This document shows, piece by piece, positions 40,278 through 51,900 of a stretch of 64,000 nucleotides of DNA. The notes beneath the pieces are model-generated. The model saw only the letters and a list, made by a program, of their open reading frames with translations, was not told the origin of the DNA and made no database searches. The stretch is from Strigamia acuminata (lineage: Eukaryota; Arthropoda; Chilopoda; Geophilomorpha; Linotaeniidae), in the NCBI GenBank assembly GCA_949358305.1, contig OX442322.1:6882001-6946000 (forward strand), written 5' to 3'. The stretch's first letter is position 1; each line of letters begins with the position of its first letter. A program made the position numbers and the translations under genes.

Positions 40278-42499
40278 GAACTAGTCGCACTTGAATCAGC
40301 AGATTCGGGCTTGATCAAAGTCTTGACCATTTCTGCCAACGAGTTAGTCAGCGAAGTTTGTAACTTATTTTCAAAAGTATTTAATTTCGCATCAAGTTTA
40401 GCATCCAGTGTTGCATCCAACACTTCTTGAGTTATCCATCTGTTATTAGGACGTTTAGAAGTAGGATCCACAGTCGGGGAATCTGGCGTACTTCGTTTTG
40501 GCAACTCTTCAGAGTTGAACTTTGCACGTGGTTTTAAATCTGGACATTCTCGACGCATGTGTCCTGGTTTCTTACAGTGGTAACAAACTAATTGACCACG
40601 TCTGGTCTGATCTACTACTCCATTTATTAAATAGACGGCCTCGCATTCCTCTGGTAACTCTTCTTCACAAATATTAAGTTGTTCTTGTGAATCCAAAGTT
40701 AAAGATTTAGCATTTGTCTTCGGCTGAGGACGAGTGTCAGTTTTCCGAGGTGGGAAAACAACTGGATTGGAGATATTTTCCCTTGCTCCATTAGCTGTAC
40801 GACTGTACAAGCCTTTATTTTTCGTTATAACGGAATAAATCTCTGTCAGAGGTAAATCCGCTATGCCTTGCGTATGCAAAAGCAAATCATTAGCAGGAGT
40901 TACACTCCCGATAAAAAGACAACCAGCCCCTTTTGCATCAAGACTGTCTTGTAATATCCATAACTGGTAATATTTGTGCATAAAGTCGTAAAGACTTTCT
41001 GTTTCCAGTTGTTTCAACTTAGTTAGTTGGTTCGTCCGCTCTTGTCGAGTGGCTACAAATCGTTCTTTGAACGCCTGTTCAAATACTTCCCAAGATATAA
41101 AATCTTCTCTTCGTTCATGAAACCAACCATGCGCTTGCTCGGTTAGATAACCAGCAACGCCTTTAACAAGCATGTCATCGAGTGACATGTTTCGCAGAAA
41201 AGCGACATTTTTTACAATATTGAGAAAGCGTTCGCTTTCTTCTGCTTTTCCTGAGAATACAGGGATATCTGGGGGTTTCAAACTGTTAGTTTGAGGGACA
41301 GTGGCGGAACTTTTTCCAGCCTGCATTAATTTGTGCATGGTTGTGGCAATTGACGCGAGGTCATCAGCCGTCATTCCAAAACTACTAGGGGGGCGCGAGT
41401 TGTCGTTTGACGACCCGCCATTATTTTTTGGTTGACTCGAGTTATTTTGACTTGAGCCACCACTATTAGGGTTGAAATTATTCGACCCTCCTTGATTTGA
41501 CCTGCTGTGGTTACCAAAGTTCGAATGGTTATTCGAATTGCCTCGGTTCCCATAATTCGAATGATTATTAGAATTACCCGGATTGTCAAAATTCGGGCGG
41601 TTGTTCGAATTTTCTTGATTACCAAAATTCGGACGATAGTTCGAATTATCTGGCGCACCCTGATTCAAATAGTTATTTGAATTTCCTGGAGTTCCAGTAG
41701 AAGGATTATTTGGGTTATTCGAGTTCGGAGGAACTGGGTGACCCCTTTGCATGTTAGGTGCTGGACTAGAATTGTTTGCAAATCTAGAGTTTGGGTCAAA
41801 ACGACGGTTTGGACCTCTTGTCACACCTGAATTTGGGTTCAAATTTCCAGCGAGATTCGGACAACTATTTGATCCGTTTGGAAAACTTGGATTAGGGTTG
41901 GCCATGTTAGGCGGACCCAAATTCGCTCTGTTGAACGTATTCTCAAAGTTTTCTGGATTTGTAAATCCTCTTTGTCGGTTGCGAGCGAAGTTATTCGCTC
42001 GTAATCGTTGTTGAAAAGCACGATTAAAATCTCCTGGTGTCAAATTCGACTGATCTTGACGAGGAGGTTGTGCATTTTTATTTCTATATCTAGAAATAGG
42101 CGTCGAAGGAGTGGGACTAAAATTATTTAATCTTTGGCTGGCTGGGGAATGGGATTGCTCCGACGTAGCACGAGGCGCGTGTATAAAATCTAACACTTCG
42201 GTCAAAGATCTAAATTGGTTTGGGTTCAAACCGTGATCCTGACAAAATAATAGACCGCCTCGGCCTAAATGAGAACCTTCAGGAATGCATTCCTCTTCTC
42301 CAGGCGGAGTAGGTTCACGTGGAGCTCTATTCTCTCCAGATGGTCCGGCTGTTTCATTTGAAACGCCATTATGGACCGCGTGGTTTCCCACTTCTTCAAT
42401 TCCATTAGGAACAGGTATAAACCCGGATAGATTCATTCCACCGGTCAAACAAGTTCTTTCCTTACCACGGGTGTTCATGTGATGCTGGTTATTAGTCAT
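40268..42499 (-). CDS. gag: Gyp3 gag polyprotein with Asn-rich repeats
   Basis: 743 residues from ATG 42499. Residues about 150-375 are rich in Asn, Pro, Gly and Ser and contain at least four 12-residue repeats of the type NFGNxxNSNNxx (36-base DNA period, 41500-41660). A capsid-like Retrotrans_gag domain spans roughly 395-520, and a single knuckle CYHCKKPGHMRREC lies near 633-646, followed by a helical C terminus. The Asn-rich stretch resembles prion-like low-complexity domains and could promote particle assembly or condensate formation (inference). A donor-like GTG/GTAAGG lies at 42465-42460, early in gag, and could pair with the ORF3 acceptor. Confidence 0.92.
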   Translation of the reverse strand: MTNNQHHMNTRGKERTCLTGGMNLSGFIPVPNGIEEVGNHAVHNGVSNETAGPSGENRAPREPTPPGEEECIPEGSHLGRGGLLFCQDHGLNPNQFRSLTEVLDFIHAPRATSEQSHSPASQRLNNFSPTPSTPISRYRNKNAQPPRQDQSNLTPGDFNRAFQQRLRANNFARNRQRGFTNPENFENTFNRANLGPPNMANPNPSFPNGSNSCPNLAGNLNPNSGVTRGPNRRFDPNSRFANNSSPAPNMQRGHPVPPNSNNPNNPSTGTPGNSNNYLNQGAPDNSNYRPNFGNQENSNNRPNFDNPGNSNNHSNYGNRGNSNNHSNFGNHSRSNQGGSNNFNPNSGGSSQNNSSQPKNNGGSSNDNSRPPSSFGMTADDLASIATTMHKLMQAGKSSATVPQTNSLKPPDIPVFSGKAEESERFLNIVKNVAFLRNMSLDDMLVKGVAGYLTEQAHGWFHERREDFISWEVFEQAFKERFVATRQERTNQLTKLKQLETESLYDFMHKYYQLWILQDSLDAKGAGCLFIGSVTPANDLLLHTQGIADLPLTEIYSVITKNKGLYSRTANGARENISNPVVFPPRKTDTRPQPKTNAKSLTLDSQEQLNICEEELPEECEAVYLINGVVDQTRRGQLVCYHCKKPGHMRRECPDLKPRAKFNSEELPKRSTPDSPTVDPTSKRPNNRWITQEVLDATLDAKLDAKLNTFENKLQTSLTNSLAEMVKTLIKPESADSSATSSKN

Positions 42500-43624
42500 A
42501 ACTAAACTTAAAACTAAGAAAATTTCCTAAGTCTGAGAGATAACGATGAAGTTGCAAACGTTCAGGAGGGTCGCAAACGAAGCAGTGGTCACACTAGTTC
42601 GAAAGGAAGTAAGGGTACTTCGATACACCTCTCTGATTGGTCAAATATCAACGCTAGTCTCGCGAGAGTCCAATCTCGTCCTAGATTGGTGGAAATCATC
42701 AAGTTCGTGGAACCGTAATCTTGACAGATTCCAGTGTTATGACGTAGTCACCAAACAAAATGGATACTTTTCAAAATATTTAAAATATCACCACATTTAT
42801 TAATAAATGAATGATCACCTTTATGGAATTTTTTTTTTTTAAAAGTTTTAAAACTCGTAATTTCAAAAGACGCGCCAATTCGTTTGAATCGACGGCTTTT
42901 CTGCACAACACGGGTTGCTTGGCAACAAAACAGCGAGAATTCTTCTTCGCTAAAATTCGAATGGTATTCCATTCGTAAAATTCGATTTCAATGACTTGAG
43001 ATCATGATTTTTAACCAACATTTGAATGTAGATCAAGTCTGTAAAATAATGTAAACCCACTTTGAAATAAAATATAAATTTTAATTCCTTCGAAAAGCGT
43101 TAATTTTCTTTCTATTTTATTTAGGCAAATAAATTTAGGTTTAACTTGAAGTCTCAAGCAAAATACATATAAAAGAATATTCTGAAATTAAAACAACTAT
43201 TAAATTGATAGAATTCTTTAAGAATTCCATCAACAAGTCAACTTTTCAAAATTAGGCCCGACCGCGTGGTTTTGTTAGATTGTCGACGACAAAATGACGT
43301 TACCCGGGCGGAACCAACTTCAACAAGTTCGGGCAAGACTCCTATTCTCGGGGTTGGACCTTTAGGCCTGACCACGCGGTAGAAATTATTAGTTTTGTTA
43401 AAACACATAATTTCTCCGACGGAAAATCGGAATAAAGTGTATTACACTTATTTTTCTTGCGAGAAGTCCTAAAACAGAATAAAATATATTAAACACAAAT
43501 ATAAATCTCGTTCGAAAATTTATTTTACACACCAAAAAATTTCATTTGAAATTTTATCACCGTAAGCACATTTCCGAATTCTCATAAACATTCACACTCA
43601 AAATTCATTTGAATTTTGCAGCCT
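42500..43624 (-). other. Gyp3 leader between primer site and gag
   Basis: About 1.1 kb of AT-rich leader with a T12-like run near 42829. A perfect 10-bp inverted repeat, ACCGCGTGGT (43261-43270) with ACCACGCGGT (43371-43380), could close a 100-base loop, as packaging or leader structures do. No credible ORF. Confidence 0.55.
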
Positions 43625-43642
43625 ATCTCGGTAGAACCTCCA
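43625..43642 (-). other. Gyp3 primer-binding site (tRNA-Gln type)
   Basis: Minus strand TGGAGGTTCTACCGAGAT, two bases from the LTR. It matches the complement of the 3' end of animal tRNA-Gln over 18 bases with one difference. Confidence 0.75.
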
Positions 43643-43644
43643 CT

Positions 43645-45396
43645 TGTGACGATTCTACTTTTGGGCCAATTTATTAGTCCTTTTAAGATAGATAATTCGG
43701 TTTATACAAGACGTTGCTAAGTTTAGCAACAACCTAACCGAGATAAGCTACGGAAGCCTTTACAAACATGAATATGTGATCGAATAGAAATAACTTACAG
43801 TTTTAGTGTGACTTAACATATTTATTACTAAATATTAATGATAACAGTAAATGGGTTCTTGACGCGTGTAAACGGGCGGCATCAACTGGTTGAGGATCCG
43901 GGCGAAGCCAGAGGGATACGGCTGACTTGCGGCATCGTCACAAATATCGCTACGGAGACGTATTTGGTCCGCAGCTCGAATATCTAAATATGCGAAGAGT
44001 CCTTCGCATTAATCGGAATATTCGGCAGAATATTCCATGTTCCAAATGAATAAAAGTAAAGTGATTAAAGTAATATAACAAATGAATTGTTATATAAATA
44101 ATGATTGGGCGGGGACCGTCACGACAATTGAGAGAACGTCGCGGGAGTTGTTGAGACTCCATCCGCCAGCACGCCTTACGACGACAAGATCTCGTGATCA
44201 GGCGCCGAGTATTTAATTGTGTGCTTTAACTCGCTATCGGTGGTACCAACCACCAGGTAAACATTTCTATGGACTTACCGGGTCTAAAAGATATTGCCAA
44301 TACAGGATTACCAATGCCCGAGTAATTTGTTTAACATGATATATTTTATATCATTCACGGGTTACTAACCCGGAGGGTACGATGGGGCGGGGACCGTCAC
44401 GACGGTCGAGAGAACCATCGCGGGAGGTTTTGACACCTCCATCCGCCAGCATGCCTTACGATGGCGGGATCAGCAGATCGAGCACCGGGTAAAATATTAT
44501 TTGGCCACTGCCGTTGGATTACCATTATCCAGGTAGTTGTTTTATCGCAACATCTTTAGATATTACTCACGGGCTACCAACCCGGCGTGTTACCTGTGCA
44601 TTAAGCCTTTACCGACTTTTAACGAGCGGAAGGACCAATCGTAGAAAGACGGGAACCTGCGTGGGCTGTTTACAACAACCATCCTGCAGCGGACTGTGGC
44701 CAGTTAGCTGAGGGACCTATTTTCATTTAGCAAGGTCGTACTGTATACGACCGTTATATTAAGCCACCGTACGAAGTCCTACTGTCCCGTAGAACAGCTG
44801 GCTAACGTTACGGGGCCATTTCATGCGAATGCATGTCTATTACCGGAGTTAGCCTTCCCGAAATAGCCCTACAACAGCAATAACAAAATAGTAATGAATA
44901 CTAACTGTGGAGAGCTGAGGTGGCCTGATGTGTCGATAGAGAATAATGAAATCAAACGATAACAATTCAACTACAGACAATATACAAGTTCAGTTATCAA
45001 AAATCAAGCCTTGGGGAAGTGGAAAACTGATGCTTATATAGTTCTGTAGAACTACTAGATTGGCGACAGCCAATCAGCGTACGAATCGGCGGATTCGTGG
45101 GTCACTAGTCCGGACCTAATATGTGACTATGTCCAGATGGGCCCAGTTGGGGTCCGGAAGGGTCCGATTGGTTCCCTTCGACAGGTAAGTAAAGTGGACA
45201 TTGATTCGATAGAATCAACATCATCAAGTAATTAATACTTAATTTATATCGAATAAAATAGTTATATTTTATTCACCGTGTCTAAATAATTATTTATCAC
45301 ACTTTTTAGTTTTTTAACCGAGTTTGAAATACGCGCGTTGGTTAAACAGCGCCATCTATGGTGAACATTGACAACTATTGATTTGTAATCATCACA
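43645..45396 (-). repeat. Gyp3 5' LTR, 1752 bp
   Basis: TGTGACGATTC...AATCATCACA on the plus strand; same length and apparently same sequence as the left copy. Carries the same internal duplicated unit (about 44105 and 44383). Confidence 0.97.
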
Positions 45397-45638
45397 ATCC
45401 TTTTCTGGTAAAGTCGCTATCTCTTCATAACAAACAGGGACGTAAACTTCCAGGTGATTGGCTTCAAAGTTGATATTCACATCATCAAAGTCAATGTCGA
45501 AATGATCTGCTGTCGTATTGGATTCAGAAGGCTTCTTTTTTCTTTTATCCTCAAAAAGATGTTCAGGTACGCGAAGGTTGTGCTCTGTGCAATAACGCTT
45601 CACATCGGGTATCGAGCGTAACTTGGGTTTGTCGTATC
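45397..45638 (-). pseudogene. pol: Cop3 linker between integrase and RT
   Basis: Only 242 bases of Cop3 remain between Gyp3 and Gyp4. They encode the segment DKPKLRSIPDVKRYC and a following acidic linker, typical of the region before the Copia RT. It is flanked on the left by the ATCC and on the right by the GTATC target duplications. Confidence 0.88.
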
Positions 45639-45903
45639 TGTTATGTATTTGTAACAATAATAACATAAAGTGTAATGTAAACATAACTCGCTCTTTATTG
45701 CAAAACGTGTTACTAGGCAACCAAATCACATTGTAAAAACTAACCTGAGTAAATAAAGCAAGCAGTCTTCTCTCGTCCGCCATTGCGGCAGAGAATCAGC
45801 AATCTTTCGACATTCAAATCTGTGGTTTACTTTCCTTTCCTGAACAACAGCTTGATGCTGTAAATGAAGCAAGGACTTAAATCTCTCATGTGAGGACGTC
45901 ACA
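45639..45903 (+). repeat. Gyp4 5' LTR, 265 bp
   Basis: Near-identical to 62648-62912. Two bases after it TGGCGTCGTGAAC could be the primer site, but I cannot assign a tRNA. Confidence 0.93.
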
Positions 45904-46232
45904 ACTGGCGTCGTGAACATTTCGAACGTGTGTGGTTCAACACCAAGTCGTCTCGAACGTCAAACCACTAGGCCTACTTGAGCAAAGAGTATTGACGGTG
46001 GTGAATTCGTCAGACACGATGGACACGCAAGAAACGTAAATCATTATTCAAGCGTAGCAAGATATTAGTGGCAATTTTGCCAAGTGTGCATAATAAATCG
46101 CATTGGCAATGCGATCGTGTGTGAATTGAAGAAATCGTTTACGAGTGCGTGCATTTACACTCGTACGTCCATCTGGAATATATGCGTTTGTGCAAAAACG
46201 ATTAGTGGCAAACTCGCATCAATTTCCTCGCC
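45904..46232 (+). other. Gyp4 leader
   Basis: Non-coding leader with a candidate primer site at 45906 (TGGCGTCGTGAAC). Ends at the good start context CGCCATGG. Confidence 0.5.
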
Positions 46233-48178
46233 ATGGCACTCTCGCCCACAGCAACTAAGTCGAACATTGTTATCAATCCAACTGCTCCTCCACCCAAAGG
46301 GACACAACCCACGGCAACCACGACACTTCTTGCTCCAGCTGCCCCCTTCTTGGGTTCATCTGTGGAGGAATGGAACCTTTATGTGGAACAAATCGAACAT
46401 TTAATCGACTTAAACAACATTGCTGCTGATTCCAAAAGAGCATTTTTACTGTCGGTTATGGGACCAACTGCATACACCTTGGCGCACAACTTGGTGTACC
46501 CAGACAAACTCAAGTCCCTAGACTATGACATAATAGTCGAGAAGTTGCGACTGCATTAATCGCCGGCCCCAAGACCCGTCGTACAGCGCCATCGTTTGGC
46601 ATCAAGGGTGCGAGGACCGAGCGAATCCATATCAGCTTACATTGCCGCACTAAGAGGTCTAGCCGAGCAGTGTGGTACCACTTTAACCGAGGCTGTCCAA
46701 CAACTGATATTGGACCAGTTAATTCGCGGAGTGGGCATAGAGACGTTGCGGCAGAAGTTACTCGCCGAGGACAATTTGGATCTCGCCCGTGCCACCACCA
46801 TTGCTTTAGAATTTCAGGCAGGTTCCTGGGGAAATGCTGCATACGCCGTCAACAGTACGCCAATTCGTGCAGCAGCGGTACCACTGCCAAGCCAGGTCAT
46901 GAACACGTCATCCTTTGCCACGGCAATCACAGACATTGATTGGGTGCAGGCGCAGCCCACCACGAGCTTCAACAGGCCGCAACCCAACAATCAACAAATG
47001 GGTCGAAATTTTCGTGAAATGACAGCCAGCACAGGCCGTGTGAACACCCAACGAGCATCCCTGGCTCGCACGATGGACAACAGACCTGGACAGACGGCCA
47101 TGCAGTCGCTGCGGTGCGCAGGATGTGGACGCCCGCATCAAAGATCAATGTGTCCTTTCCGAACCGCAACGTGCCGTGCATGCGGTCGAGTGGGACACAT
47201 CGCAGCTGTCTGTCGCTCTTCATCTAATCCTATACAGCCCAGTGGACGTGCCAACAATGACCGCAGTGGTTTTGTGAGCCAGAACATTAATGTTAAATCT
47301 AATCAAAATAAATTTAAACAAGTGACTGCACCCATGAGTTTTCTTCAGTCACAGCAACTTCAAGATCCGACGTGGGCTGAAAGCGCCAATTCTGAACAAT
47401 TACAAGCTAATAGAGTCAGGAATACTAGTATTAATAATTTTGGCGGGACCAATCACCCTAGTCAAGTCGATACAAATCAAGTTGGGCAGAATATGAATTT
47501 TTCCCCCAATAACATTTATGACAATTCAATGTTTTATTTAACAACAAATAAGTGTGTTTTTCCCCCATTGGTGATGGAGGCACAGGTTGATCACGTGCCA
47601 TTACAGTTGCAACTCGACACTGGGTCCGAGTTTACAGTGGTCGGAGCTGATGTCTATCAGCGGCTACAGTCACACGTGCGCGCAAAGATGCAGCTGTTTA
47701 CTCCGAAAATTAATTTGTTCGCTTATCCCAAAACACTTTTAGCCCTTTTAGGAATAATTGTCGTTGCCATGACCATTAATTTGGCAACCCATAACGTGCC
47801 CATCATTGTTACTCGCGACAATGGCCCGGCAATAATGGGACGGGACGTTATCACTTTGTTTAAGCTAATGCCCCAGATTTACAAACGAGACAATACACCT
47901 GATTGTAAATCTATTTTGACAGATTTTTCCCTCGTTTCTACGGAGTCCCCTCCACGCCAACCATGGGATGCTTTAACTGCTTTACATGTGACCACCACAC
48001 AGTTTAGTGGTGATGACCAACGCGACCAGATCACTCCAGCATCTATTGTGCAACACATTCTCAAAACCTACCTGCATTTATTCCATCACGGAATGGGTCA
48101 ATATACAGGCCCGCCAGTGCATTTGCACGTCAAACCCGACGCCAAACCGGTATTCTTTAGACCGCGTCCAGTCTCTTT
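46233..48178 (+). pseudogene. gag-pol: Gyp4 gag, protease and start of RT
   Basis: One frame from ATG 46233, broken by TAA at 46557-46559 in the capsid region, where an aromatic codon is likely ancestral. Two zinc knuckles follow near 47116-47210 (CAGCGRPHQRSMC and CRACGRVGHIAAVC), then protease LDTGSEF near 47615 and the beginning of the RT domain. The frame is cut by the Cop2a LTR at 48179 and resumes in the same frame at 55553. Gag and Pol being in one frame contrasts with Gyp1 and Gyp3. Confidence 0.9.
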
Positions 48179-48704
48179 TGTAGGTCGGTAGCAGAGGAAA
48201 ACGACCAAAAACCACTCGAAATGTCGAGCGAAACTGTCACAAATGCGTCGCACGGGTGGTACGCGCGTACGGGCGACGTCGGGGACGAAATGTAAACGTA
48301 ACGGCCGCGATATTCGCTTATATGCCGTGAGAAATGATAAATGAATGCTTAAAAGCATAAAATGAATTTAATCAATACGAAATACTCACATATGAGTTGG
48401 AAAATACATGAATAACCATGAGGCGAGAGCCAGGCGCTGGTCGCCGCCATCTTGGATGTAAGAGTGGTACAGTAACGACACCTGGTGTCGAGAAATGGCG
48501 TTATGGAATTGAAAATTCCATAAAGCTTAACAAAAGGTTAGATATAGCATGATGCCTAATGCATAAATACAATAATAGAGTGTGAATACTCTTAAACGGT
48601 ATAAATAATCAAATATAAATAAACATCGGGATAAATAAATAAATTAGGAGGTCGTAATGTGATTCTATATCACATCGATGCTATCACGGTCCTATAGACC
48701 AACA
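48179..48704 (-). repeat. Cop2a 3' LTR, 526 bp
   Basis: TGTAGGTCGG...ATAGACCAACA on the plus strand. Next to it on the right the minus-strand purine tract (plus ATTCCCCCTTTCG, 48705-48717) is the plus-strand primer. Confidence 0.95.
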
Positions 48705-48905
48705 ATTCCCCCTTTCGATGGAAATAGAATCAGGGGAAAAGAAATACGTTTACTGGAATTACAGTAGATAATCGAAAATAAACAATAAAGTCGAATCGCC
48801 GAGCCGGGTACTGTTATTGAAAACGCCACGTAGGCCCGAATATTCCCACAGAAACTTGGCGATCCTCGAAATCGGGTAAATAACGAAAGAATGTCACGAT
48901 AAAGT
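48705..48905 (-). other. Cop2a 3' untranslated region and purine tract
   Basis: Short spacer between the pol stop and the LTR; same sequence type as 21471-21660. Confidence 0.8.
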
Positions 48906-51900
48906 CTAAAGTCGGAACACACGGGAGATCAACGACTGAAGACGCTCAGAACTGAGCCACTTAGTGAATATGTCCGCGACGTTGTGCTCGCTGGACACTT
49001 TTCGGAGATCAAAACAGCCTGCCGTATACCATTCCCTAAGCCAGTGATACTTGACGCGGATATGCTTCGTCTTCGAGTTTTCCACGTCGTTGGATGTGAA
49101 TTGTATGCTGGCTAGGGCATCGGAATAAATAATTGGACGAGACAGGCGGTTCAAAATCGGGAATTCGGTGAAGACGTTATCGAGCCAAAAGGTTTCCTTC
49201 ACGCATTCAACTAGGGCGAGAAATTCCGCTTCCATAGTTGAACACGCGACAGTCGATTGTTTCCGACACGACCAGCCAATTGGCACACTCCCGATATACG
49301 TTATGTAGCCACCGAAACTTAAAGATGTCGCCAAATCGCTAGCCCACGATGCATCCGTATACGCCCATAATTGGCTTGACACACAATTCGATAGTTCAAT
49401 ACGATAGTCTACAGTATTCGCAACGTACTGGAGAACTTGAAGTAGGGCTCGGATGTGGGTGTTGTCATAGCAAGTGTTAAATTGCGATAGCGAAATGACG
49501 GAGAATAAGATGTCGGGGCGCGTTCTCGATGCCAGGAAGGGTAATGACCCAATAAGCGAGCGGTAAGGAAAATCGATCAGGTCTTCTGTCGATGCTCGAA
49601 CTAATGTGGTTCCGGGTGTCACTGGCACTTTAACGAGTCGATTTGTCGATGTTTCGTATTTCTAAACGAGTTTAGCAATATATGCACGTTGAGAAATATA
49701 AGTGCGTCCCAATTCGCGGATAAACTCGACGCCTAACAGTTTGGTAATTGGGCCGAGGTTGACTATGTCGAATTTCGAAGTAATGAGTCGAATGATCCGG
49801 TCCAAAACACTGTCGGCTGCATAGAAAAGTACAATATCATCGACGTAGACTAACATGACCGCGCAATTGCCGTAGATGTACACGTAGTTGCATGCGGGCA
49901 TTTTCCGGAATCCGAGGGCTCGAAGTGCTTCGTCCAGTTTTAAATACCACTGTCGGCCAGACTGGTGGAGTCCGTAAAGAGATTTTACGAGTAACCAAAC
50001 GTTGTCGGGGTGATTACAGGTGGCACCTGCCGGGATGCGCATATAGACCTTGTGCTCCAGGTCCCCGTACAGGTATGCACATTTGACGTCGAGGTGTGCA
50101 TCTTTCCATCCTCGTAGCACTACCAAAAGGCAAAAGAATAGACGAATGAGGACGAAATTTACAACTGGACTAAAGACTTCGTCGTAGTCGATTCCGAAGG
50201 TTTGGCGAAAACCTTGGGCGACAAGTCGAGCACGATATCGAGTAATCTTGCCGGTCGCATCTGATTTGAGTTTAAAAATCCACTTACAGCCCAGGATTGT
50301 CGTATCGGGCGGTTTCGGCACTTCGACATAGATTTCCCGCTCCTTAAAAGTTCCTAACTCTTCATCAATGGCTTCACGCCATTTTGGAGCGTCGTCGAAT
50401 TTGGGAATTTCCGCATATGATGACGGTTCGGTGCGACAGAGGTGAGCAACGTGCCGAGGTAGAAGAGGAATCGTCGGTAGCGTATGTTCTATGTTGCCGA
50501 AAAAGAATAACTCTGGGTCGTAAGGGAGATTGTTCATGACACAGAATTCTTCGACGTCTCTGCGAGATCGAAGTCGAAGGCCGGGTTCGTGAAAATAATA
50601 GACGTCGATGTCTATCGAACCTGGCTGCTGGTCCTTTCGTAGGTGTTCTTCGCGAACCCATCTGCGAAACACTGTGTTCCCGCCGACATAACGCCAATAG
50701 AATGATGTCTTGCCGGCAGAAGGAGCTGCAACATGTGTTGCTCCAGGAGGCAATGGAGACATTTGCCCCTGATCAAAGATTGGCATTGTGTGCTGCAGAA
50801 TATTTGGACCAGCTTTCTTTCGTAACGTGATGAAACGATTTGGTGATATTGGTGGTGAAAGGCCGGGAGAACTGGCATTGGACGTTTCCGGTGACACATG
50901 GGCAGACTGATTCAGTCGCAATTCTTCCGCGTCCGGTTGAACCGCAAATTCCTCGATCTGCTCGGCGTCATCGTCGGTGTCCTGCCCTTCAGCTATCTGT
51001 TCATGTTCCTCATTAGTGATGGGATTGGATACAGAAAGACGAGCTGGAGTTGGCAATGTTGATGCACAAAGTTCCAATAATTGTCGTTCCGGCGTTGATG
51101 GGGGTGGAATGTGAATAATCTGCATAGGTGGCGTCTTTGATTTAGAAGCCGACTTGGATACAGATTTTTCTTCGGATATCGAATGCTCATCATCTGATGC
51201 TGGCTTGATCGACCAGTCCGCATATTGGATGGTGTCGTTGAATGACACTCTTTGTTGTTCATTGTTGGGTTCGTAAAAGGACTCGTTGTTGCCATTTGGT
51301 ACGTTTCGTAGGGATTTGCGGTACGATTGATGCTCGTCTATGCGAACATGAGCCGATTCGGTGACCTTATTATCAATGGGATTCCAAATCCTGTAGCCAC
51401 GTGTCGCAACCGCGTACCCAACGAGATATCCTTCCCATGCGCGTGGCTCAAGCTTTTTACGGCCTGGCGCTGTGTAGTGGACCCAACATTTAGATCCTAT
51501 CTTTCGTAAGTGTTGTAAAGATAATGCCCGTTCACGCCAAAGTATATATGGAACTTGATTTTTCAAGCGTGAGTGAGGACTTCTGTTCTTGATATAAGCG
51601 AAAGTTACTGCAAGCTCTGCCCATAGACCGGCCGGAAGTTTGGTTTCTTCATGAATCGCGCGGATGTTGTCTGCCATCGTTCTGTTAATGCGTTCGGCCG
51701 TTCCATTCATCTGTGGGCTCGATGGGTTCGTTCGCTGCCCTTGGATCCCTTTGTCCTTCAAATAGCGCTCGAATTCATTGGACATGAATTCTCCGCCACG
51801 GTCTGTGCGAATGGCCTTGATCGTTGTATTCGCAACCCGTTCGACTCTAGCGGCAAAGTCCTTAAAGCATGCGAAGACTTGGGACTTTTGCGCCAATGGG

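Larger units (their letters stand above)
31007..45396 (-). mobile_element. Gyp3: intact-looking 14.4-kb Ty3/gypsy element with ORF3
   Basis: Two 1752-bp LTRs (31007-32758 and 43645-45396) flank tRNA-Gln type primer site, gag, pol in the -1 frame, a third ORF and a purine tract. The LTRs look identical wherever I compared them. The 4-bp target duplication ATCC is at 31003-31006 and 45397-45400, and its removal restores the Cop3 reading frame, which confirms the ends. All three ORFs are open and catalytic motifs are present, so this is the best candidate in the window for a recently active element. Confidence 0.95.

Noticed and set aside
41500-41660. CRISPR-like array
   Set aside because: Regular 36-bp period, but repeats are coding, contiguous and without spacers, inside gag of a eukaryotic element.
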